Below are positions 54,523 to 63,313 of a stretch of DNA of 64,000 bases, in pieces; the stretch's first letter is position 1; every line of letters starts with the position of its first letter. This DNA is from Ruegeria denitrificans. GTDB taxonomy: Bacteria > Pseudomonadota > Alphaproteobacteria > Rhodobacterales > Rhodobacteraceae. Made by a program: the position numbers and the translations under genes. The DNA lies in the NCBI RefSeq assembly GCF_001458295.1, contig NZ_CYUD01000005.1, positions 124,001 to 188,000 on the forward strand, written 5' to 3'. The notes under the pieces are model-generated. The model was given only the letters and a program-made list of their open reading frames with translations, did no database searches and was not told the origin of the DNA.

Positions 54523-55599
54523 GTGTCACAGAATTCACCTCGATTGAACCTGCCATTTTTGCAACCCTCGCAGGCCCAGAAACATGTTACCCATAACGAG
54601 GCGCTGCGACGGTTGGATATCGTTGCCCAGCTGAGCGTGGCCTCGACAAACGCGTCGACACCTCCTGCCGTTCCAAATGAGGGTGAAGTACATGCATTGG
54701 GTGTCGCGCCGACGGGAGACTGGACAGGTCAAGCTGGGATGTTGGCTGCCTGGCTGGACAATACCTGGCATTTCGTGGCGCCTGGCACGGGCTGGCGTGC
54801 GTGGGATGAAACCTCTGGGCAACTGCAAATCTGGGACGGAGAAGCCTGGGTCGAACCTCCGGTCGCCACACAGAACTTGGACGGCGCTGGGATCGGCACC
54901 AGTTATGACAACACGAACCGCTTGTCAGTTCAGTCTCCGGCTACTTTGTTAAGCCACGAAGGCGCCGGACATCAGTTAAAAATCAACAAAGCCAATGCGG
55001 GCGAAACCGCGTCCTTGTTGTTCCAGTCCAACTGGACCGGCCATGCCGAGATGGGTCTGACGGGGGATACTGTCTTTGCGATCAAGGTCTCGCCTGATGG
55101 CAGCACCTGGACCGACGCGCTGAGCCTTGATTCCACTACAGGCACCGCCAGTGGTTCCGCTGTCCAGGCTAGCGCTGATGATGTCACGCCTGGACGCCTG
55201 ATGCGGGCGGACTACGGCTTTGGGCCCGGCAATCTGTTGGGATCCGTTGCTGAAAATGGTGGCACACCAACCGGAGCGGTAATCGAGCGTGGTTCGACAG
55301 AAAATGGCGACTACGTGCGTTTTGCCGATGGTACACAGATTTGCACAGCTTTTCTAACACCCTCTCCCTGCACTGTCACCAAAGGTGCCTTGTTTACAAG
55401 TACGCCGATTCCTTGGAACTTCCCGGCTCCTTTCGCAGCTGGATCCATACCTGCGATTTCGGGAAATGGCGGCGCAGCCAACCGGTTTTTGGGGTCGAAT
55501 ACGCCGTCAGAGACGACGGTCACCGTAAAAGTGCTGTCAATGCTGTTCGATGAAACGCCCGTTGCGCCGTCGATCACGGCAATTGGTCGCTGGTTCTAA
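54523..55599 (+). CDS. DUF2793 family protein, tail-fibre-like (possible gene transfer agent tail fibre)
   Basis: This 358-residue protein starts at a GTG with a perfect AGGAGG six bases upstream. The N-terminal DUF2793 signature is NLPFLQPSQAQKHVTHNEAL. The middle is beta-rich, with TGTASGSAVQASADDV resembling phage fibre linkers. The C-terminal stretch WNFPAPFAAGSIPAI with the ending AIGRWF is like phage tail-fibre C-terminal domains. No other phage genes are near. In Rhodobacterales, DUF2793 proteins occur as tail fibres encoded away from the main gene transfer agent cluster, which would explain a lone copy. That link is from memory of the family and not proven here. Confidence 0.7.
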   Translation: MSQNSPRLNLPFLQPSQAQKHVTHNEALRRLDIVAQLSVASTNASTPPAVPNEGEVHALGVAPTGDWTGQAGMLAAWLDNTWHFVAPGTGWRAWDETSGQLQIWDGEAWVEPPVATQNLDGAGIGTSYDNTNRLSVQSPATLLSHEGAGHQLKINKANAGETASLLFQSNWTGHAEMGLTGDTVFAIKVSPDGSTWTDALSLDSTTGTASGSAVQASADDVTPGRLMRADYGFGPGNLLGSVAENGGTPTGAVIERGSTENGDYVRFADGTQICTAFLTPSPCTVTKGALFTSTPIPWNFPAPFAAGSIPAISGNGGAANRFLGSNTPSETTVTVKVLSMLFDETPVAPSITAIGRWF

Positions 55600-55610
55600 G
55601 CTGGCAAACT

Positions 55611-55630
55611 GCCCGGGCTTCGGCCCGGGC
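55611..55630. terminator. Hairpin between convergent DUF2793 and fcl genes
   Basis: A perfect 8-bp stem GCCCGGGC/GCCCGGGC with a TTCG tetraloop lies between the two converging stop codons. There is no T tract on either side; it may act in both directions. Confidence 0.65.
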
Positions 55631-55632
55631 AA

Positions 55633-56610
55633 TCACTTCGCCCGCAAGTCCGCTTCTGCCTGATCCAGAAACCACGAATAAGTTTCCCGAATACCGTCTT
55701 CCAACCCAATGCGCGCACGCCAGCCCATATCGGCCAGACGAGACACATTCATCAGCTTGCGCATGGTGCCATCCGGTTTACTGGTGTCCTGCGTAACCCG
55801 CCCGGTGAAACCGGTTGTTTCAGCCACCAACCCAGCCAGTTCAGCAATCGAAACATCATCGCCGCGGCCAACATTGATGTGGCTCAGCATGGGCTCGGTA
55901 TTTGCCTCATATATATCACGTGGCAGGTCCAGCACGAACAGCGACGCCTCAGCCATGTCGTCCACATGCAGAAATTCGCGGCGAGGTTTGCCCGAGCCCC
56001 AAATCACCACTTCGTCCAGACCATCGCGCTTCGCCTCATGAAAGCGTCGGATCAGGGCGGGAAGAACATGGCTGTTTTCGGGATGGAAGTTATCGCCAGG
56101 ACCATACAGGTTCGTTGGCATGACCGAGCGATAGTCGACCCCGTGCTGCCGGTTATAGCTTTCACACAGCTTGATCCCGGCGATCTTGGCCACGGCGTAA
56201 GGTTCATTTGTGGGTTCCAGCACACCGGTCAGCAGCGCATCTTCGCGCATCGGCTGCGGTGCGGCGCGCGGGTAGATGCAGGAACTTCCCAATTGCAGCA
56301 GGTGTTTTACTCCGGCGGCAAAGGCCTGATGGATCACGTTACATTCGATCATCAGGTTGTCGTAGATGAAATCAGCCGGATAGGTGTTATTGGCGTGAAT
56401 CCCCCCTACCTTGGCAGCAGCCAAAATCACCACATCCGGGCGTTCGGATCGCATGAAATCGCGCACTTCGGCCTGATCGGTTAGGTCGAGTTCAGAATGG
56501 GTGCGGGTGATCAACTCAAGCGCTTCACCAGCTGTCTGCCGATCCTGCAAGCGGCGTAAAATTGCGCCACCCACCATGCCGCGGTGACCTGCTATGTAGA
56601 TCTTGCGCAT
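55633..56610 (-). CDS. fcl: GDP-L-fucose synthase
   Basis: This 325-residue extended SDR has the nucleotide motif [16 protein letters not shown], then [35 protein letters not shown] and the catalytic [18 protein letters not shown] (Tyr/Lys). It converts GDP-4-keto-6-deoxy-mannose to GDP-L-fucose by epimerisation and NADPH reduction. It follows gmd by 10 bases and completes the two-step pathway. No glycosyltransferase is in the window, so the polysaccharide that uses the fucose is not defined. Confidence 0.94.
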   Translation of the reverse strand: MRKIYIAGHRGMVGGAILRRLQDRQTAGEALELITRTHSELDLTDQAEVRDFMRSERPDVVILAAAKVGGIHANNTYPADFIYDNLMIECNVIHQAFAAGVKHLLQLGSSCIYPRAAPQPMREDALLTGVLEPTNEPYAVAKIAGIKLCESYNRQHGVDYRSVMPTNLYGPGDNFHPENSHVLPALIRRFHEAKRDGLDEVVIWGSGKPRREFLHVDDMAEASLFVLDLPRDIYEANTEPMLSHINVGRGDDVSIAELAGLVAETTGFTGRVTQDTSKPDGTMRKLMNVSRLADMGWRARIGLEDGIRETYSWFLDQAEADLRAK

Positions 56611-56620
56611 GTCTTGCTCC

Positions 56621-57748
56621 TCAGCCGTTTTCCAGACTTACCGGCAATTCATAGCCATGCTCTTTCAACAAAGCATGTCGCTTTGCAGTTTTCAGGTCCT
56701 CGACAACCATTTCGGCGCACATTTCCTGCACGGTCAGCTCAGGCACCCAACCCAGCTTGGTTTTCGCATTCGACGGATCGCCCAACAGGGTTTCCACCTC
56801 GGCCGGGCGGAAATATTGCGGGTCGATACGCATGATCACATCGCCGGGTTTCAGCGCTGGTGCTTTGTCACCTTCGATCGACGATACCGTCGCGATTTCA
56901 TCCACACCTTGGCCCGAGAATTCCAGCGCAATGCCCAGTTCGGCCGCGGACCATTCGATGAACTGGCGGACCGAATATTGGACACCGGTCGCAATCACAA
57001 AATCTTCAGGATTGTCCTGTTGGAGCATTAGCCACTGCATCCGGACATAATCCTTTGCGTGACCCCAATCACGCAAACTGTCAATATTGCCCATGTAAAG
57101 GCACTCTTCTAGACCTTGCGCGATATTGGCCAGACCGCGTGTGATTTTGCGGGTCACAAAGGTTTCCCCGCGACGCGGGCTTTCGTGGTTAAACAGGATG
57201 CCGTTACAGGCATACATGCCATAAGCTTCGCGGTAATTGACCGTGATCCAGTAGGAATACAGCTTGGCAACCGCGTAAGGCGAACGCGGATGGAATGGTG
57301 TCGTTTCGCGCTGCGGTGTTTCCTGGACCAGACCATACAGTTCAGACGTGGACGCCTGATAAAACCGTGTTTTCTTTTCCAGTCCCAGAAAGCGGATCGC
57401 TTCCAACAGACGCAGGGTCCCAATGGCATCAACATCGGCCGTGTACTCGGGTGATTCAAAGCTGACCGCAACGTGCGACTGCGCCCCAAGGTTGTACACC
57501 TCGTCCGGCTGCACCTCTTGAATGATTCTGGTCAAGTTCGACGTGTCGCTCAGATCACCGTAATGCAGGTGCAGTTTTGGATTGGGTTCGTGCGGATCCT
57601 GATAAATATGGTCGATCCGCTGCGTGTTGAAAGAGGACGCCCGGCGCTTAATTCCGTGAACTTCATACCCTTTTTCCAGCAGAAATTCTGCCAGGTAGGA
57701 CCCGTCTTGGCCCGTAATACCTGTAATCAACGCCTTTTTAGTCATCAT
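56621..57748 (-). CDS. gmd: GDP-mannose 4,6-dehydratase
   Basis: This 375-residue extended SDR has [39 protein letters not shown] and [20 protein letters not shown]. The catalytic pair lies in [20 protein letters not shown] and [28 protein letters not shown] is a hallmark of Gmd. It makes GDP-4-keto-6-deoxy-D-mannose, the substrate for the adjacent fcl product. Two adjacent ATGs (57748 and 57745) are possible starts. Confidence 0.96.
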   Translation of the reverse strand: MMTKKALITGITGQDGSYLAEFLLEKGYEVHGIKRRASSFNTQRIDHIYQDPHEPNPKLHLHYGDLSDTSNLTRIIQEVQPDEVYNLGAQSHVAVSFESPEYTADVDAIGTLRLLEAIRFLGLEKKTRFYQASTSELYGLVQETPQRETTPFHPRSPYAVAKLYSYWITVNYREAYGMYACNGILFNHESPRRGETFVTRKITRGLANIAQGLEECLYMGNIDSLRDWGHAKDYVRMQWLMLQQDNPEDFVIATGVQYSVRQFIEWSAAELGIALEFSGQGVDEIATVSSIEGDKAPALKPGDVIMRIDPQYFRPAEVETLLGDPSNAKTKLGWVPELTVQEMCAEMVVEDLKTAKRHALLKEHGYELPVSLENG

Positions 57749-57954
57749 ATTTTCCCGCGAAATTCTGAATGCATCTTTTCCAACTCAAAAACAGCAAGAA
57801 TTCACGAAATGCAACCCAACGCAAAAAATGAATGATTGTACCGACGGCTGATTCCTGCCGGTCCATCAGTCGGGGAAACTGAACGATAACAGTGGTTTTG
57901 TGAGAAGTGCCGCGAACAGGCCGGTCTGGCCTGCCCTCGGATCTGGATTGAAGG

Positions 57955-58827
57955 TCAGGCCAAACCGTAAAGCGGCACGTCACTTTTGGCCCCATCCGCC
58001 AGTGCTTTGCTCTGATCCCGACGCACTTGTTCATATAAGGCAAGCGAGTTCTCCGAGAAGGGGGCGCTTGGAGCCTCGACATGCACAAAATTTGATTGTT
58101 CATCCTGACCACGGGCCAACATGGCATAGTCGCGATCCGCGACCAACTGCCGGGCATTGGGGTTGAGATAGCGGATAGCCAAACCAATCCTGCGATCCTC
58201 GGATCGGTTCGGACCCGAGCCATGAATAGTCAGCCCGTGGTGCAGCGACATTTGCCCCGGTGCGAGTTCGATATTGGTTTTGTCTTCGTCTGCTACGTCG
58301 ACGGCAACTTCCTGTCCGCGCGACAAAAGGTTGGTATCGGAATAGGTGTCATTGTGCGGCAGGATCGGGTTCTTATGACTGCCTTGCACGAAATCCATGC
58401 AGCCGCTTTCAACCGTAGCCGGGGACAGCGCAATCCAGGCGGTGACCTGATCCGGCGTCTCGCCCATACCCCAATAAGTCAGGTCCTGATGCATGCCCAC
58501 CGTTTGATTGGTATTGGGTTCTTTGACAAAAAATTCTGCGGACCAGACCATGATGTCCGGACCCAAAACGCCTTCGACCACATCCAGAACCCGCGGATCG
58601 CGCGCAACCTTTGCGGCCAATGGAATGACCAGATGTGCGTTCACACGCTTATATGTGTTCAATGGCAGCGGTAGATCGGCGGAAAGCCAGTCCTGTTCAA
58701 GCTGTTCAAATTCAGCACGAATTTCGGCGACCTCGTCTTGCGAGAAGATCGTCAGTGGAAAAAGAAATCCGTCCTCCCAGTATTTTGCGGTCTGGTCTGA
58801 TGTCAGGGCGTGGGATGGTTGCGGCAT
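57955..58827 (-). CDS. Phytanoyl-CoA dioxygenase (PhyH) family protein
   Basis: This 290-residue Fe(II)/2-oxoglutarate oxygenase-like protein has the facial-triad region VGMHQDLTYWGMG (His, Asp) and LHHGLTIHGSGPNRSEDRR (distal His and the Arg that binds 2-oxoglutarate). ESGCMDFVQGSHKNPILPHN is a typical PhyH segment. It would hydroxylate or demethylate a small substrate. Bacterial members act on osmolytes, antibiotics, phosphonates and chlorinated compounds, so the substrate is open. The ATG at 58827 follows AGAGGTG. It is divergent from a LysR gene that probably controls it. Confidence 0.87.
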   Translation of the reverse strand: MPQPSHALTSDQTAKYWEDGFLFPLTIFSQDEVAEIRAEFEQLEQDWLSADLPLPLNTYKRVNAHLVIPLAAKVARDPRVLDVVEGVLGPDIMVWSAEFFVKEPNTNQTVGMHQDLTYWGMGETPDQVTAWIALSPATVESGCMDFVQGSHKNPILPHNDTYSDTNLLSRGQEVAVDVADEDKTNIELAPGQMSLHHGLTIHGSGPNRSEDRRIGLAIRYLNPNARQLVADRDYAMLARGQDEQSNFVHVEAPSAPFSENSLALYEQVRRDQSKALADGAKSDVPLYGLA

Positions 58828-58907
58828 GAAGCACCTCTGGAAAGCTGGTGCACACAGATTAGACCGGAACACCACAGGGTCAGCGCGCGACCTCTTGCCT
58901 GTAAGGA

Positions 58908-58920
58908 TAAGTTCAGCTTA
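58908..58920. promoter_or_regulatory. Candidate LysR-binding site
   Basis: The 13-base palindrome TAAG-TTCAG-CTTA fits the LysR T-N11-A rule. It sits 81 bases upstream of the PhyH gene and 11 bases before the LysR start, as expected for an autoregulated divergent pair. Confidence 0.5.
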
Positions 58921-58930
58921 GCCTGCCTTC

Positions 58931-59821
58931 ATGTCGTCCCGTATCCCCTCACTCAACTGGTTACGCGTATTCGAAGCAGCGGCCCGCACGGAAAGCTTTG
59001 CGCGTGCGGCTGAACAGCTGAACATGTCGGCAGCAGCCGTCAGCCAACAGGTGAAGGCGCTGGAGACAAGGTTGGGCACACCGTTGTTTCACCGCCATGC
59101 CCATGCCGTGACTCTGACCGAGGCTGGGCGGGCTTATCTGCCATCGGTTCAGCAATCTCTGCTGATGTTGGAAACTGCCACCACGGGGTTGTTCGGCGAA
59201 ACCCCCGAACAGCGGCTGTTTGTGCAGTCCATTCTGCTTTATGCGCATGGAGTTCTGGCCACAGGGCTACCAGAATTTCAGGTCGCCCATCCGCAGATCA
59301 GCCTGTCTTTGACCACCGGCAATCTGGTGTCGGATTTTGCCAATCAGTTCACTGATGTGCAGATCATTTTCGGCAATCCGACCCTATATGGCACTGAAAG
59401 CGATCCGTTGTTGCAGGAACGCCTATACCCCGTGGCCCCGCCGGATATCGCCGAACAGATTCAGTGCCCTCAGGATCTGTTCCGATTCCCCTTGATCGAA
59501 GTCTCGACCCACCGCGCCAGCTGGCTACACCTGTTCGATACCCTGCGTCTGCCAACAGGTCAGGCGCGGTATTTCTTTGCCGACAATTCGCTGATGGCGG
59601 CCGAGATATCGGCCAGCGGCGGCGGCATTGCACTGGCCCGCGCGCCCGCATCTGATCGGATCATGGAAATATCAGGTCTTGTCCCTTGTCTGCCTGACAT
59701 TCAGGTGGCAGGTCAGGAAGCCTACCACTTGGTCTATCCGGCCCGCCCGGCATTGCGCCCGCCAGCGCGTGCATTTCGCGAATGGCTGCTGGATCACAAC
59801 GCCGCAGTCCAGACCCGGTAG
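58931..59821 (+). CDS. LysR-family transcriptional regulator (GcvA-like)
   Basis: This 296-residue regulator starts SRIPSLNWLRVFEAAARTES, then AEQLNMSAAAVSQQVKALET and TPLFHRHAHAVTLTEAGRAY. This is the winged helix of the GcvA subgroup (about residues 6-66), followed by a LysR effector-binding domain. It probably regulates the divergent PhyH-type oxygenase. Its 3' end overlaps the converging HTH gene by 28 bases. Confidence 0.9.
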   Translation: MSSRIPSLNWLRVFEAAARTESFARAAEQLNMSAAAVSQQVKALETRLGTPLFHRHAHAVTLTEAGRAYLPSVQQSLLMLETATTGLFGETPEQRLFVQSILLYAHGVLATGLPEFQVAHPQISLSLTTGNLVSDFANQFTDVQIIFGNPTLYGTESDPLLQERLYPVAPPDIAEQIQCPQDLFRFPLIEVSTHRASWLHLFDTLRLPTGQARYFFADNSLMAAEISASGGGIALARAPASDRIMEISGLVPCLPDIQVAGQEAYHLVYPARPALRPPARAFREWLLDHNAAVQTR

Positions 59822-60882
59822 CGCCCCTGCCCTGTCACCTCACGGATCAGACCGCGCCGGGTGAACCGGTCGATGTTGCGCTGTACGGCTGCGCGTGACG
59901 CCTTCGTCAGTTCTTCGGCCAACGGGGCCGAGACCATCGGCCAGGCGGTCAGAACGTCGATCAGCAAAGGTGGTGTCCGCCCGCTCAGCCCGCTGGTGGC
60001 TTCGCGCGCGCGCTGTTCCCAGGCACTGACTCGATCAAGATGCATCAGCGCCGCCAATGTCGCCTGCCCTGCCCCCCTGATCCAGGCCGAAAGCTTTTCG
60101 TCCACCTCCCCTACCCCGCGCAACGCGCCTGGACCGGACAAAGCCAAAGGCATGAACATCGCCCCACCTCGCCCCATCGTCGCCGCGTGACGGGCCGCAA
60201 TAATCGCGGCTTCGGTATCCTGCCCAATTCCTTGCGACAGGGCGCGCCACGCATGAAACCCCATTGCCGCCTGCGTCACCGGATGCAGGCCTTCGGCATT
60301 GCGCATCACCTCGGCCAGATCGGCCACCGTTTCGGGGATGTCTTCGATCCCTTGCGCCATACGATCCAAAAAGGCGGTCAACCCAATCTCCCACCCGTCC
60401 TCGGACGGGCCCGATCCGGCGGTCAAACGGCGCACGGCCCAACCCGCCCGAAACAGGGCCTGCACATCATCGCCGGTCGCGCCGATCCGCAGACCGGTCC
60501 ATAGAGCCAGCCGGTCAACACTGATCCGATCCCCGGTCCACCAGCCCAAATCGGACACATCCATCAGCGCCAGCCGATGCGTCCACCCATCCGGCCCAGC
60601 CCGCAGACGTTCATCCAAAGCACCAAAGATCGTGGCCAGATCGGCCAGTTCAAATGCAAGCTCGTTCTGTGCCGCGCGCCAATCCCGCGGGTCGAACAGC
60701 AGACGGCGATCCACTTTCGGACCCGGGGGCAGAAAATCCTCGACCGCTTCTTCATCCTCGGGCGGCAGGAACCACAAATCATCGTCTTCGGGAGGATCAA
60801 CGTCATAGATACTGGCAGGACCAACCACATCGGCGTCCTCATCCGGATCAGGAATGACGGGCTTCTTTTTCATACCCGCCAT
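59794..60882 (-). CDS. DUF1612-like protein with C-terminal helix-turn-helix
   Basis: This protein of about 362 residues has an acidic N terminus (DPDEDADVVGPASIYDVDPP). A helical region begins AFELADLATIFGALDERLR. A C-terminal HTH of about 55 residues (PLAEELTKASRAAVQRNIDR, then FTRRGLIREVTGQGRYRVW) is of the kind found in rhizobial DUF1612/HTH_13 proteins and Fic-like regulators. Function is unknown; DNA binding is likely from the C-terminal domain. Possible starts are 60900 (GTG), 60882 and 60873 (ATG); none has a strong ribosome site. Its end overlaps the converging LysR gene. Confidence 0.6.
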   Translation of the reverse strand: MAGMKKKPVIPDPDEDADVVGPASIYDVDPPEDDDLWFLPPEDEEAVEDFLPPGPKVDRRLLFDPRDWRAAQNELAFELADLATIFGALDERLRAGPDGWTHRLALMDVSDLGWWTGDRISVDRLALWTGLRIGATGDDVQALFRAGWAVRRLTAGSGPSEDGWEIGLTAFLDRMAQGIEDIPETVADLAEVMRNAEGLHPVTQAAMGFHAWRALSQGIGQDTEAAIIAARHAATMGRGGAMFMPLALSGPGALRGVGEVDEKLSAWIRGAGQATLAALMHLDRVSAWEQRAREATSGLSGRTPPLLIDVLTAWPMVSAPLAEELTKASRAAVQRNIDRFTRRGLIREVTGQGRYRVWTAAL

Positions 60883-60931
60883 ATTTCGAGGATTCACCAC
60901 GCTTCACAAGGCGTTTTTGCGCATTACGCGT

Positions 60932-61672
60932 TTAACTAGCGAAACTTGTGGCCAGAAAATCCAGCTGCCCACTCAGATCAGTTTGCTCGTCGCTACCGAT
61001 CAACATGTAACCATACCCATCCTGCGCCCAGGTTGCTGTGGCCAGACCGCTGAGCACCGCCTGTGTCACATCCTTGTTCGGCGCACCCTCACCCTGTCGG
61101 ATGACACAAAAGGCAAAGGGTTGGCCCTGCGCATCGGCAAAAACCACCTGAATCAGCGGCTTACCCTTGAACGACAGAACCTGTGCACGTTTCAGCTCCA
61201 TTCCCGGCAAGGCTTCGAGTTCTTCGCGGTTCAATGACCGGCCCAGCTGAGCCTCGGCCTGCGCGAATTGCGCGTCCAATGTCTGAGCGGAATTATCCAG
61301 CGACGCAATTGTATCCGGCACATAAAGCGATTGATAAATCGCCGCCTGTTGGGCCCAGCCCAACGGCTCGGGCCGCGTGGCCCAAAAGGTCGCTGACACC
61401 GCCACAACAGCGACCGCAGCCGCGACGGCCAGCAAACGCAGACCACCACCGGCAGGCGTAGCTGGGGCCATCGGCTGCGGCAGATCAACCTGCGGTGCTT
61501 CCGCAGGTACGTGTTCAAAAACCGCCTGCACCACAGGTGCGAACGGGTCCAGCGCCATCAGACGCTGTTCCAATGCAGGGTCCGCCTCTACCGCGCTTTC
61601 GATCGCACGGATTTCGGCCTCATCCAGCTTGCCTTCCAGATACGCCATCAGCGTCTCATCGGAAAACTTCAT
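60932..61672 (-). CDS. Anti-sigma factor-like membrane protein
   Basis: This 246-residue protein begins MKFSDETLMAYLEGKLDEAE, the zinc-free anti-sigma-type N-terminal motif. A Pro-rich segment, one membrane span (GLRLLAVAAAVAVVAVSATF) and a periplasmic domain follow. It starts in an ATGA overlap with the ECF sigma gene, the standard place for a cognate anti-sigma factor. The periplasmic part (QAAIYQSLYVPDTIASL) is not a domain I recognise. Confidence 0.75.
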   Translation of the reverse strand: MKFSDETLMAYLEGKLDEAEIRAIESAVEADPALEQRLMALDPFAPVVQAVFEHVPAEAPQVDLPQPMAPATPAGGGLRLLAVAAAVAVVAVSATFWATRPEPLGWAQQAAIYQSLYVPDTIASLDNSAQTLDAQFAQAEAQLGRSLNREELEALPGMELKRAQVLSFKGKPLIQVVFADAQGQPFAFCVIRQGEGAPNKDVTQAVLSGLATATWAQDGYGYMLIGSDEQTDLSGQLDFLATSFAS

Positions 61673-62205
61673 TTGCCACTCCGTCGAACGGCGTCTGCCG
61701 CCTCATGCTGCATCACGGTTTTCAATTTCTGCCGGGCATTGGACAGCCGGCTCATGATAGTTCCTATCGGCACCTCCAGCAACGCGGCAGCTTCGCGGTA
61801 GCTATAGCCCTCAACAAACACAAGCATAACCGTTTCCCGCTGCGCCTCTGGCAGCTGCATCACTTGTGTAAACACTTCAGTAGCAAAAATATTCGTTTCT
61901 GAATCGTTTCCGGGTGCAATTAAGTCTGCTTCGGGTGTCACGGACAGCGCTTGCGCCTTGCGAACCGAACGCGCTCGCACCTCATTCAGCCAGATCGAAC
62001 GGCAGATCGTCATCAGCCAGCTGTCCAGCCGGTCATGCGACGTGACCTGGTGGTGCCGTTCCAACGCGCGCAGACATGTGGATTGCAACAGGTCGTCGGC
62101 TACGTCCGATGCGCCGGACAGTGCCAGCCCAAAACGCCAGACGCGTTTTGAATGCATCTGGATCGCGCCGCGCACGGCCTGTTCCGAACTAATCTCACCA
62201 CCCAT
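61669..62205 (-). CDS. ECF RNA polymerase sigma factor
   Basis: This 178-residue ECF factor has region 2 (SKRVWRFGLALSGASDVADD, then LLQSTCLRALERHHQ and SWLMTICRSIWLNEVRAR) and region 4 (LPEAQRETVMLVFVEGYSYR, then EAAALLEVPIGTIMSRLSNA). The ATG at 62205 gives a normal ECF N terminus. An ATG at 62271 would extend it by 22 residues and place the start almost on the divergent gene; neither has a strong ribosome site. It is paired with the anti-sigma gene and faces the YceI-cytochrome c gene, which may be its target. Confidence 0.87.
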   Translation of the reverse strand: MGGEISSEQAVRGAIQMHSKRVWRFGLALSGASDVADDLLQSTCLRALERHHQVTSHDRLDSWLMTICRSIWLNEVRARSVRKAQALSVTPEADLIAPGNDSETNIFATEVFTQVMQLPEAQRETVMLVFVEGYSYREAAALLEVPIGTIMSRLSNARQKLKTVMQHEAADAVRRSGK

Positions 62206-62289
62206 CGAATAAATCGCGACCTGTGTGTGTTTGCTTTCCACGGACCGGGCCCGCGTGGTCAGGACTGACATAACCCGAGGAGGAAAGAA
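62206..62289. promoter_or_regulatory. Divergent control region of the ECF sigma and YceI-cytochrome genes
   Basis: An 84-base region holds both promoters if the downstream ECF start is right. A strong GAGGAGGAAAG ribosome site precedes the YceI-cytochrome gene. No repeated ECF-type -35/-10 pair could be assigned by eye. Confidence 0.35.
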
Positions 62290-63228
62290 ATGAAACTTCT
62301 GTTGAAGGCAGTCACGATTGCGTCGGCAATTGTTGCAACCCCGGCGCTGGCGGACGGCTGGACCCTCGTCCCCGAAGGATCGCATCTGGCCTATGGGACA
62401 ATCAAGAAAGACACCGTGGGCGAGGTCAATTCCTTCACCAACCTCAGCGGACACGTCAGCCCGGACGGCAAAGCCGAGATTCAGATCGACCTGTCCTCGG
62501 TCGAGACTAATATCGACATCCGCAACGAACGCATGATCGAATACGTGTTCCGCAAAGCAGGCACTGCTGAGCTGACGGCCACGTTTGACATGGCCGAAGT
62601 CTCGGGCCTTGGGGTCGGTGAAACCACCACTGTTGATACCGAGGCCGCGTTGTCGCTAGCCGGAACGGATGTGGCGTTTGAAGCCGAGATGTTTGTTGTG
62701 CGCCTCTCTGAATCTTCAGTGATGGTGTCGACCAACGACATGGTGTTCATCAGTACCGAAGACGCAGGTGTAAATGCGGGTGTCGACAAGCTATTGGAAC
62801 TGGCCAGCTTACCGGGCATCACCCGCACGGTTCCGGTGACGGCCCGGCTGATATTCAACATGGATGGCGAACAGGCCGCCGTGTCTTCTACCGCCCCGGT
62901 TGCCGTTGCCGCAGTAGAAGGAGACATCAAGGCGGGCAAGAAAGTGTTCCGCAAGTGCAGCGCATGCCACAAGCTGGAACAAGACCGCCACACCGTCGGG
63001 CCATCGCTGCACGGGATCATTGGCGCCACGGCCGGGCAAGCAGACGGGTTCCGGTATTCGGCCCAATTGCAAGAGTCGGGCATTGTCTGGACCGCTGACA
63101 CCCTGACCGCGTTCCTGTCCGACCCGCGTGGCACGATCCCTGGTAATAAGATGCAGTTTCCAGGTTTGAAAAAGGACGAAGATATCACCAACCTGATCGC
63201 CTATCTGCAGGCTGAAACACAGGGTTGA
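62290..63228 (+). CDS. YceI-domain / cytochrome c fusion protein
   Basis: This 312-residue periplasmic protein has a Sec signal peptide (AVTIASAIVATPALA-DGW). A YceI-like lipocalin-fold domain covers about residues 22-195 (WTLVPEGSHLAYGTIKKDTV, then GHVSPDGKAEIQIDLSSVET). A short Ala/Val/Thr linker leads to a class I cytochrome c from about residue 210. The haem site is Cys223-x-x-Cys226-His227 (CSACHKLEQDRHTVGPSLHG), with axial Met288 in PGNKMQFPG. YceI domains bind isoprenoid quinones or similar lipids in known cases, so a redox link between such a ligand and c-type haem is plausible. It starts with a strong ribosome site and is divergent from the ECF/anti-sigma pair. Confidence 0.85.
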   Translation: MKLLLKAVTIASAIVATPALADGWTLVPEGSHLAYGTIKKDTVGEVNSFTNLSGHVSPDGKAEIQIDLSSVETNIDIRNERMIEYVFRKAGTAELTATFDMAEVSGLGVGETTTVDTEAALSLAGTDVAFEAEMFVVRLSESSVMVSTNDMVFISTEDAGVNAGVDKLLELASLPGITRTVPVTARLIFNMDGEQAAVSSTAPVAVAAVEGDIKAGKKVFRKCSACHKLEQDRHTVGPSLHGIIGATAGQADGFRYSAQLQESGIVWTADTLTAFLSDPRGTIPGNKMQFPGLKKDEDITNLIAYLQAETQG

Positions 63229-63313
63229 TACCGAACCCAGCTAAAACCGGGTTTCCTTTGCCCGCTCTGCCACGCTATCCCTTGTCTCAACCACGATGAG
63301 GGAGACGCAGGGC

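Noticed and set aside
54371-55630. Prophage remnant around the tail-fibre-like gene
   Set aside because: Only one phage-like gene is present, with no integrase, capsid, terminase or attachment repeats.
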